From an uncultured Chitinophagaceae bacterium (GTDB taxonomy: Bacteria > Bacteroidota > Bacteroidia > Chitinophagales > Chitinophagaceae), in NCBI GenBank assembly GCA_946885335.1, contig CAMPGG010000019.1:1-22117 (forward strand): a stretch of DNA of 22,117 nt, written 5' to 3'. Shown in pieces: positions 1-8,346 of this stretch (within the stretch, counting starts at the first letter, position 1; each line of letters starts with the position of its first letter). A model generated the notes under the pieces. It ran no database searches. It was given only the letters and a program-made list of their open reading frames with translations, and was not told the DNA's origin. Position numbers and translations under genes: made by a program.

Positions 1-75
1 CACAATGCCAGGCATATAAATGATAGAAGCTTTCATAAATACGCGGCTACCCAACTTTTCATGGAATGGATGTAA
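1..75 (+). CDS. Possible C-terminal end of an upstream gene (partial, left edge)
   Basis: Frame 1 is open from the first base to a TAA at 73-75 (24 codons), while the other two forward frames stop within the first 30 bases. A hairpin followed by a T-rich stretch lies about 30 bases after the stop, which is what the end of a transcription unit would look like. Twenty-four open codons can arise by chance and the peptide shows no recognisable motif, so this is only a possibility. No function is assigned. Confidence 0.3.
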   Translation, partial: HNARHINDRSFHKYAATQLFMEWM

Positions 76-106
76 AATGTAAAGTATCTGCATAAAAATT
101 TCCAGC

Positions 107-132
107 CTGCCTTCGGGGCAGCCTTTTACTTT
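107..132 (+). terminator. Probable Rho-independent terminator
   Basis: A 5-bp GC-rich stem (CTGCC at 107-111 with GGCAG at 117-121) closes a TTCGG loop and is followed by CCTTTTACTTT. It probably ends the transcript entering from the left edge, ahead of the kinase promoter. The stem is short, so confidence is moderate. Confidence 0.5.
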
Positions 133-155
133 CAAAACCTTGACTCCCAACCCTG

Positions 156-171
156 TCACATAAACATGTGA
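156..171. promoter_or_regulatory. Palindrome TCACAT-N4-ATGTGA upstream of the sensor kinase gene
   Basis: TCACAT (156-161) and ATGTGA (166-171) are perfect inverted repeats around AAAC. A near-identical palindrome lies before the response-regulator gene at 3291-3306. The shared form and position suggest a common regulator-binding site, perhaps autoregulation by the NarL/LuxR-type protein encoded between them. That role is inferred. Confidence 0.35.
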
Positions 172-184
172 ATTATAGCGAACA

Positions 185-215
185 TTGATCTATATGTAAA
201 ACGTTTTTATATTTT
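185..215 (+). promoter_or_regulatory. Bacteroidota-type promoter of the sensor kinase gene
   Basis: TTG at 185-187, a 20-bp spacer and TATATTTT at 208-215 fit the TTG-N19-21-TAnnTTTG pattern, with five of six box positions matching. Transcription would start just before the ATG at 223, giving a very short leader. An overlapping candidate box, TATTTTTA (210-217), is equally good. Confidence 0.45.
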
Positions 216-222
216 TACTTCA

Positions 223-3200
223 ATGTTTTCCCTGCCGCGAATATTTTTCCTTACCTGTAGCACGTTGATTGTACAGGCTTCCTTTGCGCAGCAGGGGTTG
301 GTCTTTAATCGTTTCACCACAAGGGAGGGTATTAATACCAACAAGATCAACTGCACCTGGCAGGATGAAAAAGGCTTTGTGTGGGTGGGCAGCGAAAACG
401 GTATGCAGCGTTTTGATGGCAGAAAATTTGTCAATTTTTCCATGTTTGATTCGGCTTCGCGACTGCCACCAACGGGTGTGGATGAAATTCTTGATGCTGG
501 TAATAATAAACTTTGGGTTAGGCAAGGCACCACGATTGGTCAATTTGACCGCAGTAACTTTCTCTGGAAAAAAGCTGCTATTCAAACAAAAGTTCCTGTT
601 AAGGCTAATACCTCGTATAATTTGTTTACGGATAGCCATGGCCGTTGTTTTCTTGCTGTTCCCAGCTATGGCATATTAATTTATGATTCGGCCCGTAACG
701 TATTTACCGATCAAAATGTTCCTCTCAAAACGCCACCCCGCTGGCCCATCAGAAATATTTATGAAGACAGCATCCGCGGTCATTACTGGCTGGTTAGCGA
801 TAGCGGTCTCGCCATGTATGATGGCCGCAGCAGGGAACTGCATTACCGTGATAATAATCCCAAAAATGTCCCACTGTTTAACTGGCAGCACCTTACACAA
901 CTGCGTGACTTCGTCATTGACAAAGAAGGCAATTACTGGATCAGTTACTGGCAGTTTAAACCGGTGGAGAAGGGTATTACGATATTGCGCTACAATCCGG
1001 GTAAAGGAATAATTCTTTTTCAACAAAGTTTCCCTCCCGTGGTGGGCACGCCATACAGGGATATCAGCCAGTTGATCATTACAAAGTCGGGCCGTTTGTG
1101 GGCAGCCGGAACAAACTCACTTTTTACATACAATGCTGAAACCAACAGCCTGGACCTGCACAAAAATGAAAACCCGAGAGAGTATGATGTAGATGCACGT
1201 AACATAGCCCACCTGCATGAAGATTACGAAAGCAATCTCTGGATCAGTACAGATAACGGGTTGTATGTTACAAACCCTGATGAGAGAGGTGTTTTCAATA
1301 TAGAGTTTCGCCAATTGCCCGGTCAGGAAATTTTAGTGCAAACCGTATTAGAAACGGAGTCTCTTGAAAACTGGGTGGGCACCTGGGGCAGGGGTATTAT
1401 TTTTTTTGATAAATTTTTCCGGAAGATAGATGCTAAAATTCCGCAAACCGGTAACGCCGCGAAGGATGTATTTATAAAACGGGTCTGGGACCTGCACCAG
1501 CATAAATCTACCGGGCATATTTGGGTAGCCTGTCATGCCGGCAATTTAGTGGTCATGCATCCCGAAACCAAAAAGGCTTTGCATTATTTGCAACCTGCAG
1601 TTTTTTACAACGAAACCATTCGCCATATAAAAGAAGATGCAGCAGGCAACCTTTGGTTCAGTACTTATGGTGGTAAATTGGTGAAATTGAATAAAGATGC
1701 GCCCATCAGCAATGAAAGTTTTGAAGTGTACCAAACACTCAACTCGAGCATTTTACGGTTATACATTGACGATAAAAATCGCATCTGGCTGGGCACCGCT
1801 GCTGAAGGACTGATCATGCTGGATGCCACGGGTAAAAAGATCCTGCAACATTTTACCAGTAATGAAAATGATGGCCGTTCATTGGCCAGCAATAAGGTTA
1901 CCGATGTGGTGCAATACAACGACAGCTTATTTTTTGCCAACACAGGCGCTTTAAGCATGGTGAATATTAAAACGGGTAAGGTTATAAACAAAACCATGCA
2001 CAATGGATTGCCTTCGGCTTATGTCTCCCAAATGAGCCTTGACAAGGAAGGAGTGTTATGGCTCATCACCAACAATGGTTTAAGCCGTTACGACGTGAGT
2101 AAGGACCAATTTACCCTGTACAACCAGCGGGATGGTATTTTATATGCGCATAAAGCCGCTGATGCAAAATTTAACATGCGCAATGGTGAAGTATGGTTTG
2201 GAGGGGAAAATGTATTATTCGGTTTTCATCCTGATTCATTAAAGAGTGATGAGGTGCCACCACGGGTAACCCTAACCGATTTCAGGTTGTTTAATACATT
2301 TATTTTTCTTGATTCGCTGACACAGCTGGATCGTATCAGGTTGAATCCGGATGAACATACATTTACCATTTATTTTTCGGCGCTGAGTTTTTCGCAGCAG
2401 GATCGTCTAACTTATTATTATAAAATGGAAGGTGCTGACAAGGATTGGATCAGGGCCGACCGAAGCCAGATGGCCAATTTTTCTTTGTTGCCGCCGGGAC
2501 ATTATAATTTTTTAGTGCGTTGCGAAAATATGCAGGGGGTACAATCGCCCATCACTACTTTGCGCATTTATATTGCACCACCATTTTATAAAACCTGGTG
2601 GTTTGTCAGCTTCATCATGCTGTTGGTAGGAGGGATCATTTACCTGTTGTATCGTCAAAGAGTAAATAAATTGCTGGCACTGGAAAAGTTGCGAACTAAA
2701 GTGGCCCGCGATCTGCATGATGATATGGGCTCTACGCTCAGTACCATCAACATTCTTAGTTCCATGGCCAAAACAAGGTTAAACTCCAATCCGGTCCAGG
2801 CCAGTGAATACATCAGCAAGATCAGCGATAACAGTCAACGTATGATGGAGGCCATGGATGATATTGTTTGGAGTATAAAACCTGATAACGATACTATTCA
2901 AAAAATTACTGGTCGAATGAGGGAATTTGCAACCAGTGTGCTGGAAGCAAAAGATATTGATCTGGATTTCAAAGTGGATGAAAATGTAAAAGATGTTAAG
3001 TTGGATATGGAAGCCCGGCGTGATTTCTTCCTGATATTTAAAGAAGCGATCAATAACATAGCCAAGTATGCACGAAGCGGGCAGGTGCATGTTTATGTAG
3101 CCTGTCACCAACAGCGGCTGATACTTTCTATTAAAGATGATGGTGTGGGATTTGATGTGCAGGCAGCTGATTCCGGAAACGGTTTAGGCAACATGCAAAA

Positions 3201-3288
3201 AAGAGCAGAGAATCTAAAGGCACGACTTCAGGTACAATCAAAACCCGGGGAAGGAACAAAGATTACGCTTAATCTTCCCGTTTCATAA
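223..3288 (+). CDS. Two-component sensor histidine kinase (ligand-binding propeller, Y_Y_Y domain, HisKA_3)
   Basis: This 1021-residue sensor has a signal peptide (cleavage near A22-Q23) followed by about 680 residues of repeated WxGT/W(V/I)xxxxGL-type segments. These are typical of the two-component-regulator beta-propeller (Reg_prop) and would form a periplasmic sensor. A Y_Y_Y domain follows (about 710-785), then one membrane span (about 791-812) and a cytoplasmic HisKA_3 dimerisation domain. Its motif ARDLHDDMGSTL contains the likely phospho-acceptor H832. The HATPase domain shows the N box around E941-N944, DDGVG at 972-976 and a GNGLGNM G2 box. The response-regulator gene begins 64 bases after the stop and is the obvious partner. 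There is no fused receiver or AraC domain, so this is a classical, not a hybrid, system. The ligand is unknown; relatives often sit beside envelope and TonB genes, as here. Confidence 0.93.
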   Translation: MFSLPRIFFLTCSTLIVQASFAQQGLVFNRFTTREGINTNKINCTWQDEKGFVWVGSENGMQRFDGRKFVNFSMFDSASRLPPTGVDEILDAGNNKLWVRQGTTIGQFDRSNFLWKKAAIQTKVPVKANTSYNLFTDSHGRCFLAVPSYGILIYDSARNVFTDQNVPLKTPPRWPIRNIYEDSIRGHYWLVSDSGLAMYDGRSRELHYRDNNPKNVPLFNWQHLTQLRDFVIDKEGNYWISYWQFKPVEKGITILRYNPGKGIILFQQSFPPVVGTPYRDISQLIITKSGRLWAAGTNSLFTYNAETNSLDLHKNENPREYDVDARNIAHLHEDYESNLWISTDNGLYVTNPDERGVFNIEFRQLPGQEILVQTVLETESLENWVGTWGRGIIFFDKFFRKIDAKIPQTGNAAKDVFIKRVWDLHQHKSTGHIWVACHAGNLVVMHPETKKALHYLQPAVFYNETIRHIKEDAAGNLWFSTYGGKLVKLNKDAPISNESFEVYQTLNSSILRLYIDDKNRIWLGTAAEGLIMLDATGKKILQHFTSNENDGRSLASNKVTDVVQYNDSLFFANTGALSMVNIKTGKVINKTMHNGLPSAYVSQMSLDKEGVLWLITNNGLSRYDVSKDQFTLYNQRDGILYAHKAADAKFNMRNGEVWFGGENVLFGFHPDSLKSDEVPPRVTLTDFRLFNTFIFLDSLTQLDRIRLNPDEHTFTIYFSALSFSQQDRLTYYYKMEGADKDWIRADRSQMANFSLLPPGHYNFLVRCENMQGVQSPITTLRIYIAPPFYKTWWFVSFIMLLVGGIIYLLYRQRVNKLLALEKLRTKVARDLHDDMGSTLSTINILSSMAKTRLNSNPVQASEYISKISDNSQRMMEAMDDIVWSIKPDNDTIQKITGRMREFATSVLEAKDIDLDFKVDENVKDVKLDMEARRDFFLIFKEAINNIAKYARSGQVHVYVACHQQRLILSIKDDGVGFDVQAADSGNGLGNMQKRAENLKARLQVQSKPGEGTKITLNLPVS

Positions 3289-3290
3289 TT

Positions 3291-3306
3291 ACACATTAAT
3301 ATGTGA
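3291..3306. promoter_or_regulatory. Palindrome ACACAT-N4-ATGTGA upstream of the response regulator gene
   Basis: CACAT/ATGTG inverted repeat around TAAT, starting three bases after the kinase stop. It resembles the site at 156-171. Its centre (3298.5) lies 31.5 bp before the first base of the TAATTTTG box at 3330, and no TTG is present at the usual -33 position, so an activator bound here could substitute for that element. This function is inferred. Confidence 0.35.
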
Positions 3307-3329
3307 TAAGCGATTGACCGGGAGTATTG

Positions 3330-3337
3330 TAATTTTG
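3330..3337 (+). promoter_or_regulatory. TAnnTTTG box of the response regulator gene
   Basis: TAATTTTG is an exact match to the Bacteroidota -7 consensus. A start about 11 bases downstream would leave a leader of roughly a dozen bases before the ATG at 3353. It suggests the regulator can be transcribed separately from the kinase gene. Confidence 0.5.
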
Positions 3338-3352
3338 GTTAAAATTAAGTCT

Positions 3353-3985
3353 ATGATAAAATTGCTGCTATACGAAGACAATCCCCAGTTAAGAGAAGGT
3401 TTAACTATGTTGATAGATGGCAGCGAAGGTTTTTCGGTGCTTGCTGCGTATAAAAATTGTAACAATGTGGCTGCTGAAGTTGAAGCCTGGAAACCTGATG
3501 TGATCCTGATGGATATTGATATGCCAGGTACAAACGGTATTGAAGGTTTGAAACTGATCAGGGAAAAAAATGATGACGTAAAAGTGTTGATGCTAACAGT
3601 ATTTGACGATAACAGGAATGTTTTTGAAGCATTAAAAAACGGCGCCAATGGATATGTATTAAAGAAAACGCCGCCGGCGAAACTATTGGAATTTATTACG
3701 GAAGCTGCCAGCGGTGGTGCACCAATGACAGCCAGTATAGCAACCCAGGTTTTAAAAATGTTTTCGCAGGTCAATGCGCCTAAAAGTGAAGACTATAATT
3801 TAAGTGACAGAGAAAAAGAAGTGCTGCAATTATTGGTTGATGGTTACAGTTATAAAATGATCGCATCTCAAATGTTTATTGCTATCGATACCGTACGCAG
3901 TCACATAAAAAAGATATACGAAAAATTACACGTAAACAGTAAGAGCGAAGCTGTTGCCCGTGCATTCAAGGATAGAATTCTTTAA
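3353..3985 (+). CDS. NarL/LuxR-type response regulator
   Basis: A 210-residue protein with an N-terminal receiver domain: acidic residues E8-D9, phospho-acceptor D54 in ILMDIDMPG, T82 and K104. The C-terminal LuxR-type helix-turn-helix spans about 148-205 (LSDREKEVLQLL ... IASQMFIAIDTVRSHIKKIY). The ATG at 3353 is chosen over the upstream in-frame TTG at 3314 because the receiver begins immediately at MIKLLLYEDN and an exact TAnnTTTG box lies between the two. It should be phosphorylated by the kinase encoded directly upstream and act as a DNA-binding transcription factor. Targets are unknown; candidates are the envelope genes that follow and its own locus, given the shared CACAT-N4-ATGTG palindromes. 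A strong terminator closes the unit. Confidence 0.93.
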   Translation: MIKLLLYEDNPQLREGLTMLIDGSEGFSVLAAYKNCNNVAAEVEAWKPDVILMDIDMPGTNGIEGLKLIREKNDDVKVLMLTVFDDNRNVFEALKNGANGYVLKKTPPAKLLEFITEAASGGAPMTASIATQVLKMFSQVNAPKSEDYNLSDREKEVLQLLVDGYSYKMIASQMFIAIDTVRSHIKKIYEKLHVNSKSEAVARAFKDRIL

Positions 3986-4010
3986 ATCCCATTAAACCCA
4001 AACCATAAAT

Positions 4011-4048
4011 AAAGATGTGATGTAATTGTCACATCTTTTCTTTTTTTA
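4011..4048 (+). terminator. Rho-independent terminator after the response regulator
   Basis: A perfect 10-bp stem, AAAGATGTGA (4011-4020) with TCACATCTTT (4029-4038), has an 8-base loop and runs into TTCTTTTTTT. The same stem core recurs in the terminator at 8066-8100. Confidence 0.85.
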
Positions 4049-4131
4049 GGCATGTGTTTCACATTTTCATGCTATATAAAAAAGTGTATTTACAATGAAT
4101 CTTTGTTCTTCATTAGTTAATACACCATATC

Positions 4132-4473
4132 ATGAAATCATTTTTAATTATTGCAGCTTGCTTTGTTGTGGGTTTCCAGGACATATGTCAAACAACTGCT
4201 TGTGGCATAGAGCAAATACGAGATTCCAACGCTGAATATTTAAATCAAACAGGATTGGTGCATTTGGCCAATCAGCCAGAATTCAAAACAATAAGCAGTG
4301 CATATCTTTTTTCCACTAGTCAAAATGATTTGGGAGATGAAAAAGCAATTACAACTGAAAAATTACAAATCCACACATACAGGACACAACTGGTAGCTCA
4401 TTTCAATATCATCATGTCAAAGAATCTAAAAAGGTCTCAGCATAGCGTAAATGCAGGTACAAACCAATTGTAA
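4132..4473 (+). CDS. Small secreted protein of unknown function
   Basis: This 113-residue protein begins MKSFLIIAACFVVGFQDICQ, a plausible Sec signal peptide; the region up to about residue 22 is hydrophobic and contains C10, C19 and C24. The rest is polar with no family I recognise. The ATG at 4132 is the first codon of the open frame, and a possible box AATCTTTG lies at 4098-4105, so it may be transcribed on its own after the terminator at 4011-4048. It sits 74 bases before the OmpA-domain gene on the same strand. It could be a genuine small exported protein or a chance frame; the signal-like N-terminus favours the former. Confidence 0.5.
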   Translation: MKSFLIIAACFVVGFQDICQTTACGIEQIRDSNAEYLNQTGLVHLANQPEFKTISSAYLFSTSQNDLGDEKAITTEKLQIHTYRTQLVAHFNIIMSKNLKRSQHSVNAGTNQL

Positions 4474-4547
4474 CATGCCCGTGGATTACCAGTTCAAAAT
4501 TTCTTTACAAAAATTTTTAACCTCAATAAATTTTTAAATACTACAAA

Positions 4548-5831
4548 ATGAAAAAAATATATTTCCTTCTTTGGATCGCTATGGCTCCATGTTTTTTACA
4601 TGCACAATTAGGCAATGTTTTAAATAAAGCAAAGAATAAAATTCAAAACAGGATTGATAATAAAGTAGACAAAGCCATTGACAAAGAACTGGATATTGCA
4701 GAAGGTAAAAACAAGAATGAAGAAACCAGTCAATCAGAAACAGGTGTAGCAGCTGCTGAAACTGCAAAAGGGGGTATTACAGCATACAGCCGCTATGATT
4801 TTATTCCAGGTGATAAAATAATTTATTCAGAAGATTTCAGCCAGGATGAAATTGGCGAATTACCGGTTAACTGGAACGCTTCCGGGAAAGGTGAAGTTGT
4901 TACGCTTGAAAACTTCCAGGGACGATGGTTACGACTTTATCCCGGGATGAAATATTTCAGCGATAATAAAAAAGAATATGGACAAGATTATACAGTTGAA
5001 TTTGATGTGATCATTGATGGTACGGCACCTTCTGGAACCCGGTTTTTTCCATCCTTTAACCTGGGATTATTAGGCTTCGGGGATCAAAATCCTGCAAGCA
5101 GTGATTTGTTCAGGGAATATCTTTCAAAGAATGTGGTTTCAGTAAACCTGCAACCTAACCTGGATGCTATTTCAAAAATGCAATTAAGTACACGTTACGA
5201 TAACAGGAATACATTTGAAAGTGATAAACAGGTGGTAGCTTCTTACAGCAAATCTTTTTTTAAAGTGGCGCATTATGCTATACAGGTTCAAAAGCAACGT
5301 ATCCGGTTTTGGGTAAATGACCAGAAGATATTTGACCTGCCAAAAGCAGTCAATACCGGTTCACCGCTTAACCAGTTATTTTTTAGTGTGGCTGAATACT
5401 GGCCTTACCACGATAATAATTTCGGATTATATATATCCAATATAAAAGTTGCATCAGGATTACCCGATACCAGGCATAAACTGGTTGAAGAAGGAAGTTT
5501 TAGTACGACGGGTATTTTATTCGATGTAAATAGTGATGTCATCAAACCTGAATCTTATGGTGTGATCAAAGAAATAGCTACGGTATTAAAAGAAAATGCT
5601 ACGCTAAATATTAAGGTGATCGGACACACAAGTGCTGATGGTGATGATGCAGCAAACTTAAAATTAAGCAAAGCAAGAGCAGCGGCAGTGAAGGAATTAC
5701 TGGCCAAAGAATTTAATGTTGATGCAGGCCGTATCAGTGTGGATGGAAAAGGAGAATCAAGCCCTGTTGCTGATAACAAAACAAAAGAAGGTAAGGAGCA
5801 AAACCGCAGGGTTGAATTTGTAAAAGCCTGA
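4548..5831 (+). CDS. Exported OmpA-domain protein with lectin-like middle region
   Basis: This 427-residue protein has a signal peptide ending LHA-Q (residues 1-19), then a Lys/Asp-rich, probably helical stretch (about 25-60). A beta-rich middle region (about 85-310, starting near IIYSEDFSQDEIGELPVNW) resembles concanavalin-like or family-16-type jelly-roll folds. The C-terminal OmpA domain (about 320-427) has FDVNSDVIKPES, GHTSADGDDAANLKLSKARA and a terminal EQNRRVEF. The Asp and Arg of the GHT...LSKARA segment are the residues that bind diaminopimelate of peptidoglycan in this family. The protein therefore probably sits in the periplasm or outer membrane, tethering something to the cell wall. 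It precedes the secreted TPR gene by 109 bases, which suggests a joint envelope role. A TAAATTTT box lies at 4527-4534. Confidence 0.85.
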   Translation: MKKIYFLLWIAMAPCFLHAQLGNVLNKAKNKIQNRIDNKVDKAIDKELDIAEGKNKNEETSQSETGVAAAETAKGGITAYSRYDFIPGDKIIYSEDFSQDEIGELPVNWNASGKGEVVTLENFQGRWLRLYPGMKYFSDNKKEYGQDYTVEFDVIIDGTAPSGTRFFPSFNLGLLGFGDQNPASSDLFREYLSKNVVSVNLQPNLDAISKMQLSTRYDNRNTFESDKQVVASYSKSFFKVAHYAIQVQKQRIRFWVNDQKIFDLPKAVNTGSPLNQLFFSVAEYWPYHDNNFGLYISNIKVASGLPDTRHKLVEEGSFSTTGILFDVNSDVIKPESYGVIKEIATVLKENATLNIKVIGHTSADGDDAANLKLSKARAAAVKELLAKEFNVDAGRISVDGKGESSPVADNKTKEGKEQNRRVEFVKA

Positions 5832-5871
5832 TATCACACGGCTATACTTACCCGTTAATACAAACTACTCA

Positions 5872-5902
5872 AACAGGAAGCATCATTCAGGTGCTTTCTG
5901 TT
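5872..5902 (+). other. Intergenic stem-loop between the OmpA-domain and TPR genes
   Basis: AACAGGAAGCA (5872-5882) pairs with TGCTTTCTGTT (5892-5902) with one G-U pair and a 9-base loop. No T run follows, so it is not a typical terminator. It could be an RNA processing or stabilising element within a shared transcript. A possible box TACATTTT lies downstream at 5919-5926, so the TPR gene may also have its own promoter. Confidence 0.4.
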
Positions 5903-5940
5903 ACTGAAAAAATCCTCATACATTTTTTAAATTCCTGATA

Positions 5941-8019
5941 ATGAAAAAGGGTTTACTATATATTTTTTGCCTTATCATGGGCGCATCTTCTCATGCCCAA
6001 AAATTATCTGCAGAAACAGAAGCTTTGGCCCGCCAGATCATGTCTGATCCGGCTTTTAGTAAAGCCATGGAAAATGAGGATGATGAGATAAAAAAAAATT
6101 TCCCATTGCCAAATAAAACAGCATTGTCCGCCTTGCCTGCAACGCCTGCCAATGAAGGACAAATGAGTGGTTATTTGAAAAAATTGTACACTGCTTATAA
6201 AACCAATTTACCGATCGGGGCGGTGGATGCTGTCCAGGCGTCAATGAAATTGCTTGGCCAGGATGGAGATAAATTAAGTATAACGTCCATGAGTAGCTGG
6301 TATAATGGTTCGCAGGCCGAAGCTACATTGATGGCACTGCAGGCCGGTATACAAAAGCCCGGTGATCCGCTGATCTTAAATAATCTTGGCGCAATGTTGC
6401 ATATGGCCGGTGCATCTTATCATGCCTTGCCGGTATTGCGTTCGTTGTATAACCGGTTTCCAGAAAATCCCATGGTACTGAATAACATTGGCCAGGCATA
6501 TGCTGGGGTTGGGCAATTGGATACTGCCATGAAATTTTTTGGCCGATGTATAAAAAAATCGCCTCATCACCCTGAAGCAAATAATACAGCGGGTCAGATT
6601 GAAAAGTCAAGAGGAAATAACGCAAAAGCACAAGCGTATTTCGAAAATGCTTTGAAAGGATCGCATCATTCAGAAGCACTGGAAGGATTAGAAGAAATTG
6701 CCGGTGATGATGCTGAGAACTTTGTACCCCCAATAAATGCCAGCATTGACTTTCCTTATTTCAATGAATTTAAATATCAACTTCCAAGGCAATGTTCTGG
6801 TCCCGGTGATGCTCCATATATAAAACAAGAGCATGAGGATTTTGTAAAATTTATTGAAAAGATGGCTTACCAATACAGCGAATTGGGTTTTGCAGAAAGG
6901 CGGCTTGGTGATGAAATGCTGGATCAAAAAATGGAAAAAGCGCAGCAGGATATCATGTCTGCGTTAAAGAACAGGTCGATGCCCGGTCAACTATTCATGC
7001 CCGGTAGCCAGTTGAATATGGCAACTATGCGTAAAATGAAATATTTGCCAAAACAAATGCAAAATGAATCCATATTACACATTGAAAAAATGAAAGATCT
7101 GGAAGCAGCCTACCAGCGGTTAATAGAAGAATATGATAAGGCAAGACAAGCTATTGCAGAAGATTTTGAACAGAGGTCTGCCCAATATGATTGCGGGGAA
7201 GGAAGGGCTGCTGATTGCGCGGCTATTTTTAAATTGAATGAGGAGCGATGTCAGAAAGTAGTATCCCTGGGAAACAGTTCGCAAGGTGCAATTTCAGCTG
7301 CACGAATAGATATTCAAAAGGAACGAACCCGGTATTTGCGTTGGGTATTTAATATTGAAGCTTATTACGGGTATATGGGTGGATTGAATGAACACCTGGC
7401 CAATGCGGCTTTCCTGAATGCAGCCTCGGAATACTTATCCAAATTAAAAGTATTAGCCTATGATCCCATCGTGATAGCTGGTGGTAATTGCGATGATAAA
7501 TTAACGAATGTAGCATCCAAAGAAGAATCGGATGAAACAAAAAAAATGAACTGTCCTATTGACATTGACATTCCATTTGTGGTTGGACGACTTGCATTAA
7601 ACTGTGAGCAATTTAGTTTCTCTGGCGGTGAAGGGGTGATTTTTAAAATGTCGAAAGATTTTTCTTCCGGTCAGTCAACAATGAGCATCAGTGCAGGTCT
7701 GCAGTTTGAAGGCAGTAAGGAATGGGGTATTTTTTCGGGAGAAGTTTCAGCAGCTGCAACGCAGTCATTTTATATAACCTGGGATAAGGAAAATAATATC
7801 AGCGATGCAGGAATAGCTTTTAATGCCGAAGCTGGTATCAAAGCCGGAACCAAGTTGGAAACTCCCGGGAATGTTGGCAAAGATTACCTGCAGGAATTTC
7901 AAAAAGAGATCGGTCATAAAGCGGAATTTGGATATACCATGGGTATCAATTCGGGGTGGACGTTCAATGACGGTTATTTAAGCGGGGTAGTAAAATCCAT
8001 GGGAAATATCTTTAAATAA
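5941..8019 (+). CDS. Secreted TPR-repeat protein, function unknown
   Basis: This 692-residue protein has a signal peptide (cleavage near A19-Q20). About three tetratricopeptide repeats occupy residues 141-242; LILNNLGAMLHMAGASYHAL and MVLNNIGQAYAGVGQLDTAM are textbook repeat halves. A long charged, largely helical section follows (about 280-480), including a cysteine-containing stretch around DCGEGRAADCAAIF. The last 150 residues or so are Gly/Ser-rich and beta-like (SFSGGEGVIFKMS, TMSISAGLQFEGSKEWG) and may form a beta-structured tail. TPRs usually scaffold protein-protein contacts. With the OmpA-domain neighbour this suggests an envelope complex, but no enzymatic motif is visible. The gene ends in a strong terminator. 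Confidence 0.8.
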   Translation: MKKGLLYIFCLIMGASSHAQKLSAETEALARQIMSDPAFSKAMENEDDEIKKNFPLPNKTALSALPATPANEGQMSGYLKKLYTAYKTNLPIGAVDAVQASMKLLGQDGDKLSITSMSSWYNGSQAEATLMALQAGIQKPGDPLILNNLGAMLHMAGASYHALPVLRSLYNRFPENPMVLNNIGQAYAGVGQLDTAMKFFGRCIKKSPHHPEANNTAGQIEKSRGNNAKAQAYFENALKGSHHSEALEGLEEIAGDDAENFVPPINASIDFPYFNEFKYQLPRQCSGPGDAPYIKQEHEDFVKFIEKMAYQYSELGFAERRLGDEMLDQKMEKAQQDIMSALKNRSMPGQLFMPGSQLNMATMRKMKYLPKQMQNESILHIEKMKDLEAAYQRLIEEYDKARQAIAEDFEQRSAQYDCGEGRAADCAAIFKLNEERCQKVVSLGNSSQGAISAARIDIQKERTRYLRWVFNIEAYYGYMGGLNEHLANAAFLNAASEYLSKLKVLAYDPIVIAGGNCDDKLTNVASKEESDETKKMNCPIDIDIPFVVGRLALNCEQFSFSGGEGVIFKMSKDFSSGQSTMSISAGLQFEGSKEWGIFSGEVSAAATQSFYITWDKENNISDAGIAFNAEAGIKAGTKLETPGNVGKDYLQEFQKEIGHKAEFGYTMGINSGWTFNDGYLSGVVKSMGNIFK

Positions 8020-8065
8020 TAATGAGGAGGATTTAATGTAGATAGCCTCTTCAAGTTTGTTTTTT

Positions 8066-8100
8066 AAAAAGATGTGATGCTGAATCACATCTTTTTGCTT
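8066..8100 (+). terminator. Rho-independent terminator after the TPR gene
   Basis: A perfect 13-bp stem, AAAAAGATGTGAT (8066-8078) with ATCACATCTTTTT (8084-8096), closes the loop GCTGA and is followed by GCTTTT. Its core is identical to the stem at 4011-4038. Confidence 0.88.
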
Positions 8101-8130
8101 TTAATGAAGCCTATTCACACATTTATGGGG

Positions 8131-8161
8131 TTGAAAAGGGGTGTCTTTCAAAGCATCTTTG
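8131..8161 (+). promoter_or_regulatory. Bacteroidota-type promoter before the small lipoprotein gene
   Basis: TTG at 8131-8133, exactly 20 bp of spacer, then CATCTTTG at 8154-8161 (five of six box positions). It follows the strong terminator, so it would start a new transcript covering the small gene at 8182 and probably the TonB-type gene. Confidence 0.5.
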
Positions 8162-8181
8162 AATCATCAAAAACAACCGTT

Positions 8182-8346
8182 ATGAAAGAAATGTTTTACC
8201 CCGGTATTTTTATTCTGCTGATCAGCACCTTCTTAGTATTTGCCTGTGCAATCCAGGGAAATAAAAACCGCATGATTTTCCAAACAGCAAACCAGGAGAA
8301 CATACATACACTACCGGTTCAATTGAATAACCATTTCTGGAACTAA
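8182..8346 (+). CDS. Small putative lipoprotein / membrane peptide
   Basis: This is a 54-residue product starting MKEMFYPGIFILLISTFLVF. A hydrophobic segment ends in LVFAC, which resembles a lipobox, and a polar tail of about 35 residues follows. The frame is open further upstream (ATG at 8104 and into the terminator). The ATG at 8182 is preferred because a TTG-N20-CATCTTTG promoter ends at 8161 and the hydrophobic segment then sits at the N-terminus, as in a signal peptide. It lies 38 bases before the TonB-type gene and could be cotranscribed with it. No family is recognised, and it could still be a chance frame. Confidence 0.4.
   Translation: MKEMFYPGIFILLISTFLVFACAIQGNKNRMIFQTANQENIHTLPVQLNNHFWN

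Noticed and set aside
3289..3774. 161-codon minus-strand frame opposite the response regulator
   Set aside because: It lies almost entirely antisense to a clear receiver/HTH gene and has no domain signal; an antisense shadow.
4016..4033. TGTGA...TCACA inside the terminator after the response regulator, resembling a Crp site
   Set aside because: The spacing is N8, not N6, and the arms are part of a 10-bp stem followed by a T run, so a terminator explains it fully.
8073..8089. TGTGA...TCACA at the terminator after the TPR gene
   Set aside because: The spacing is not N6 and the arms extend into a 13-bp terminator stem with T tails.
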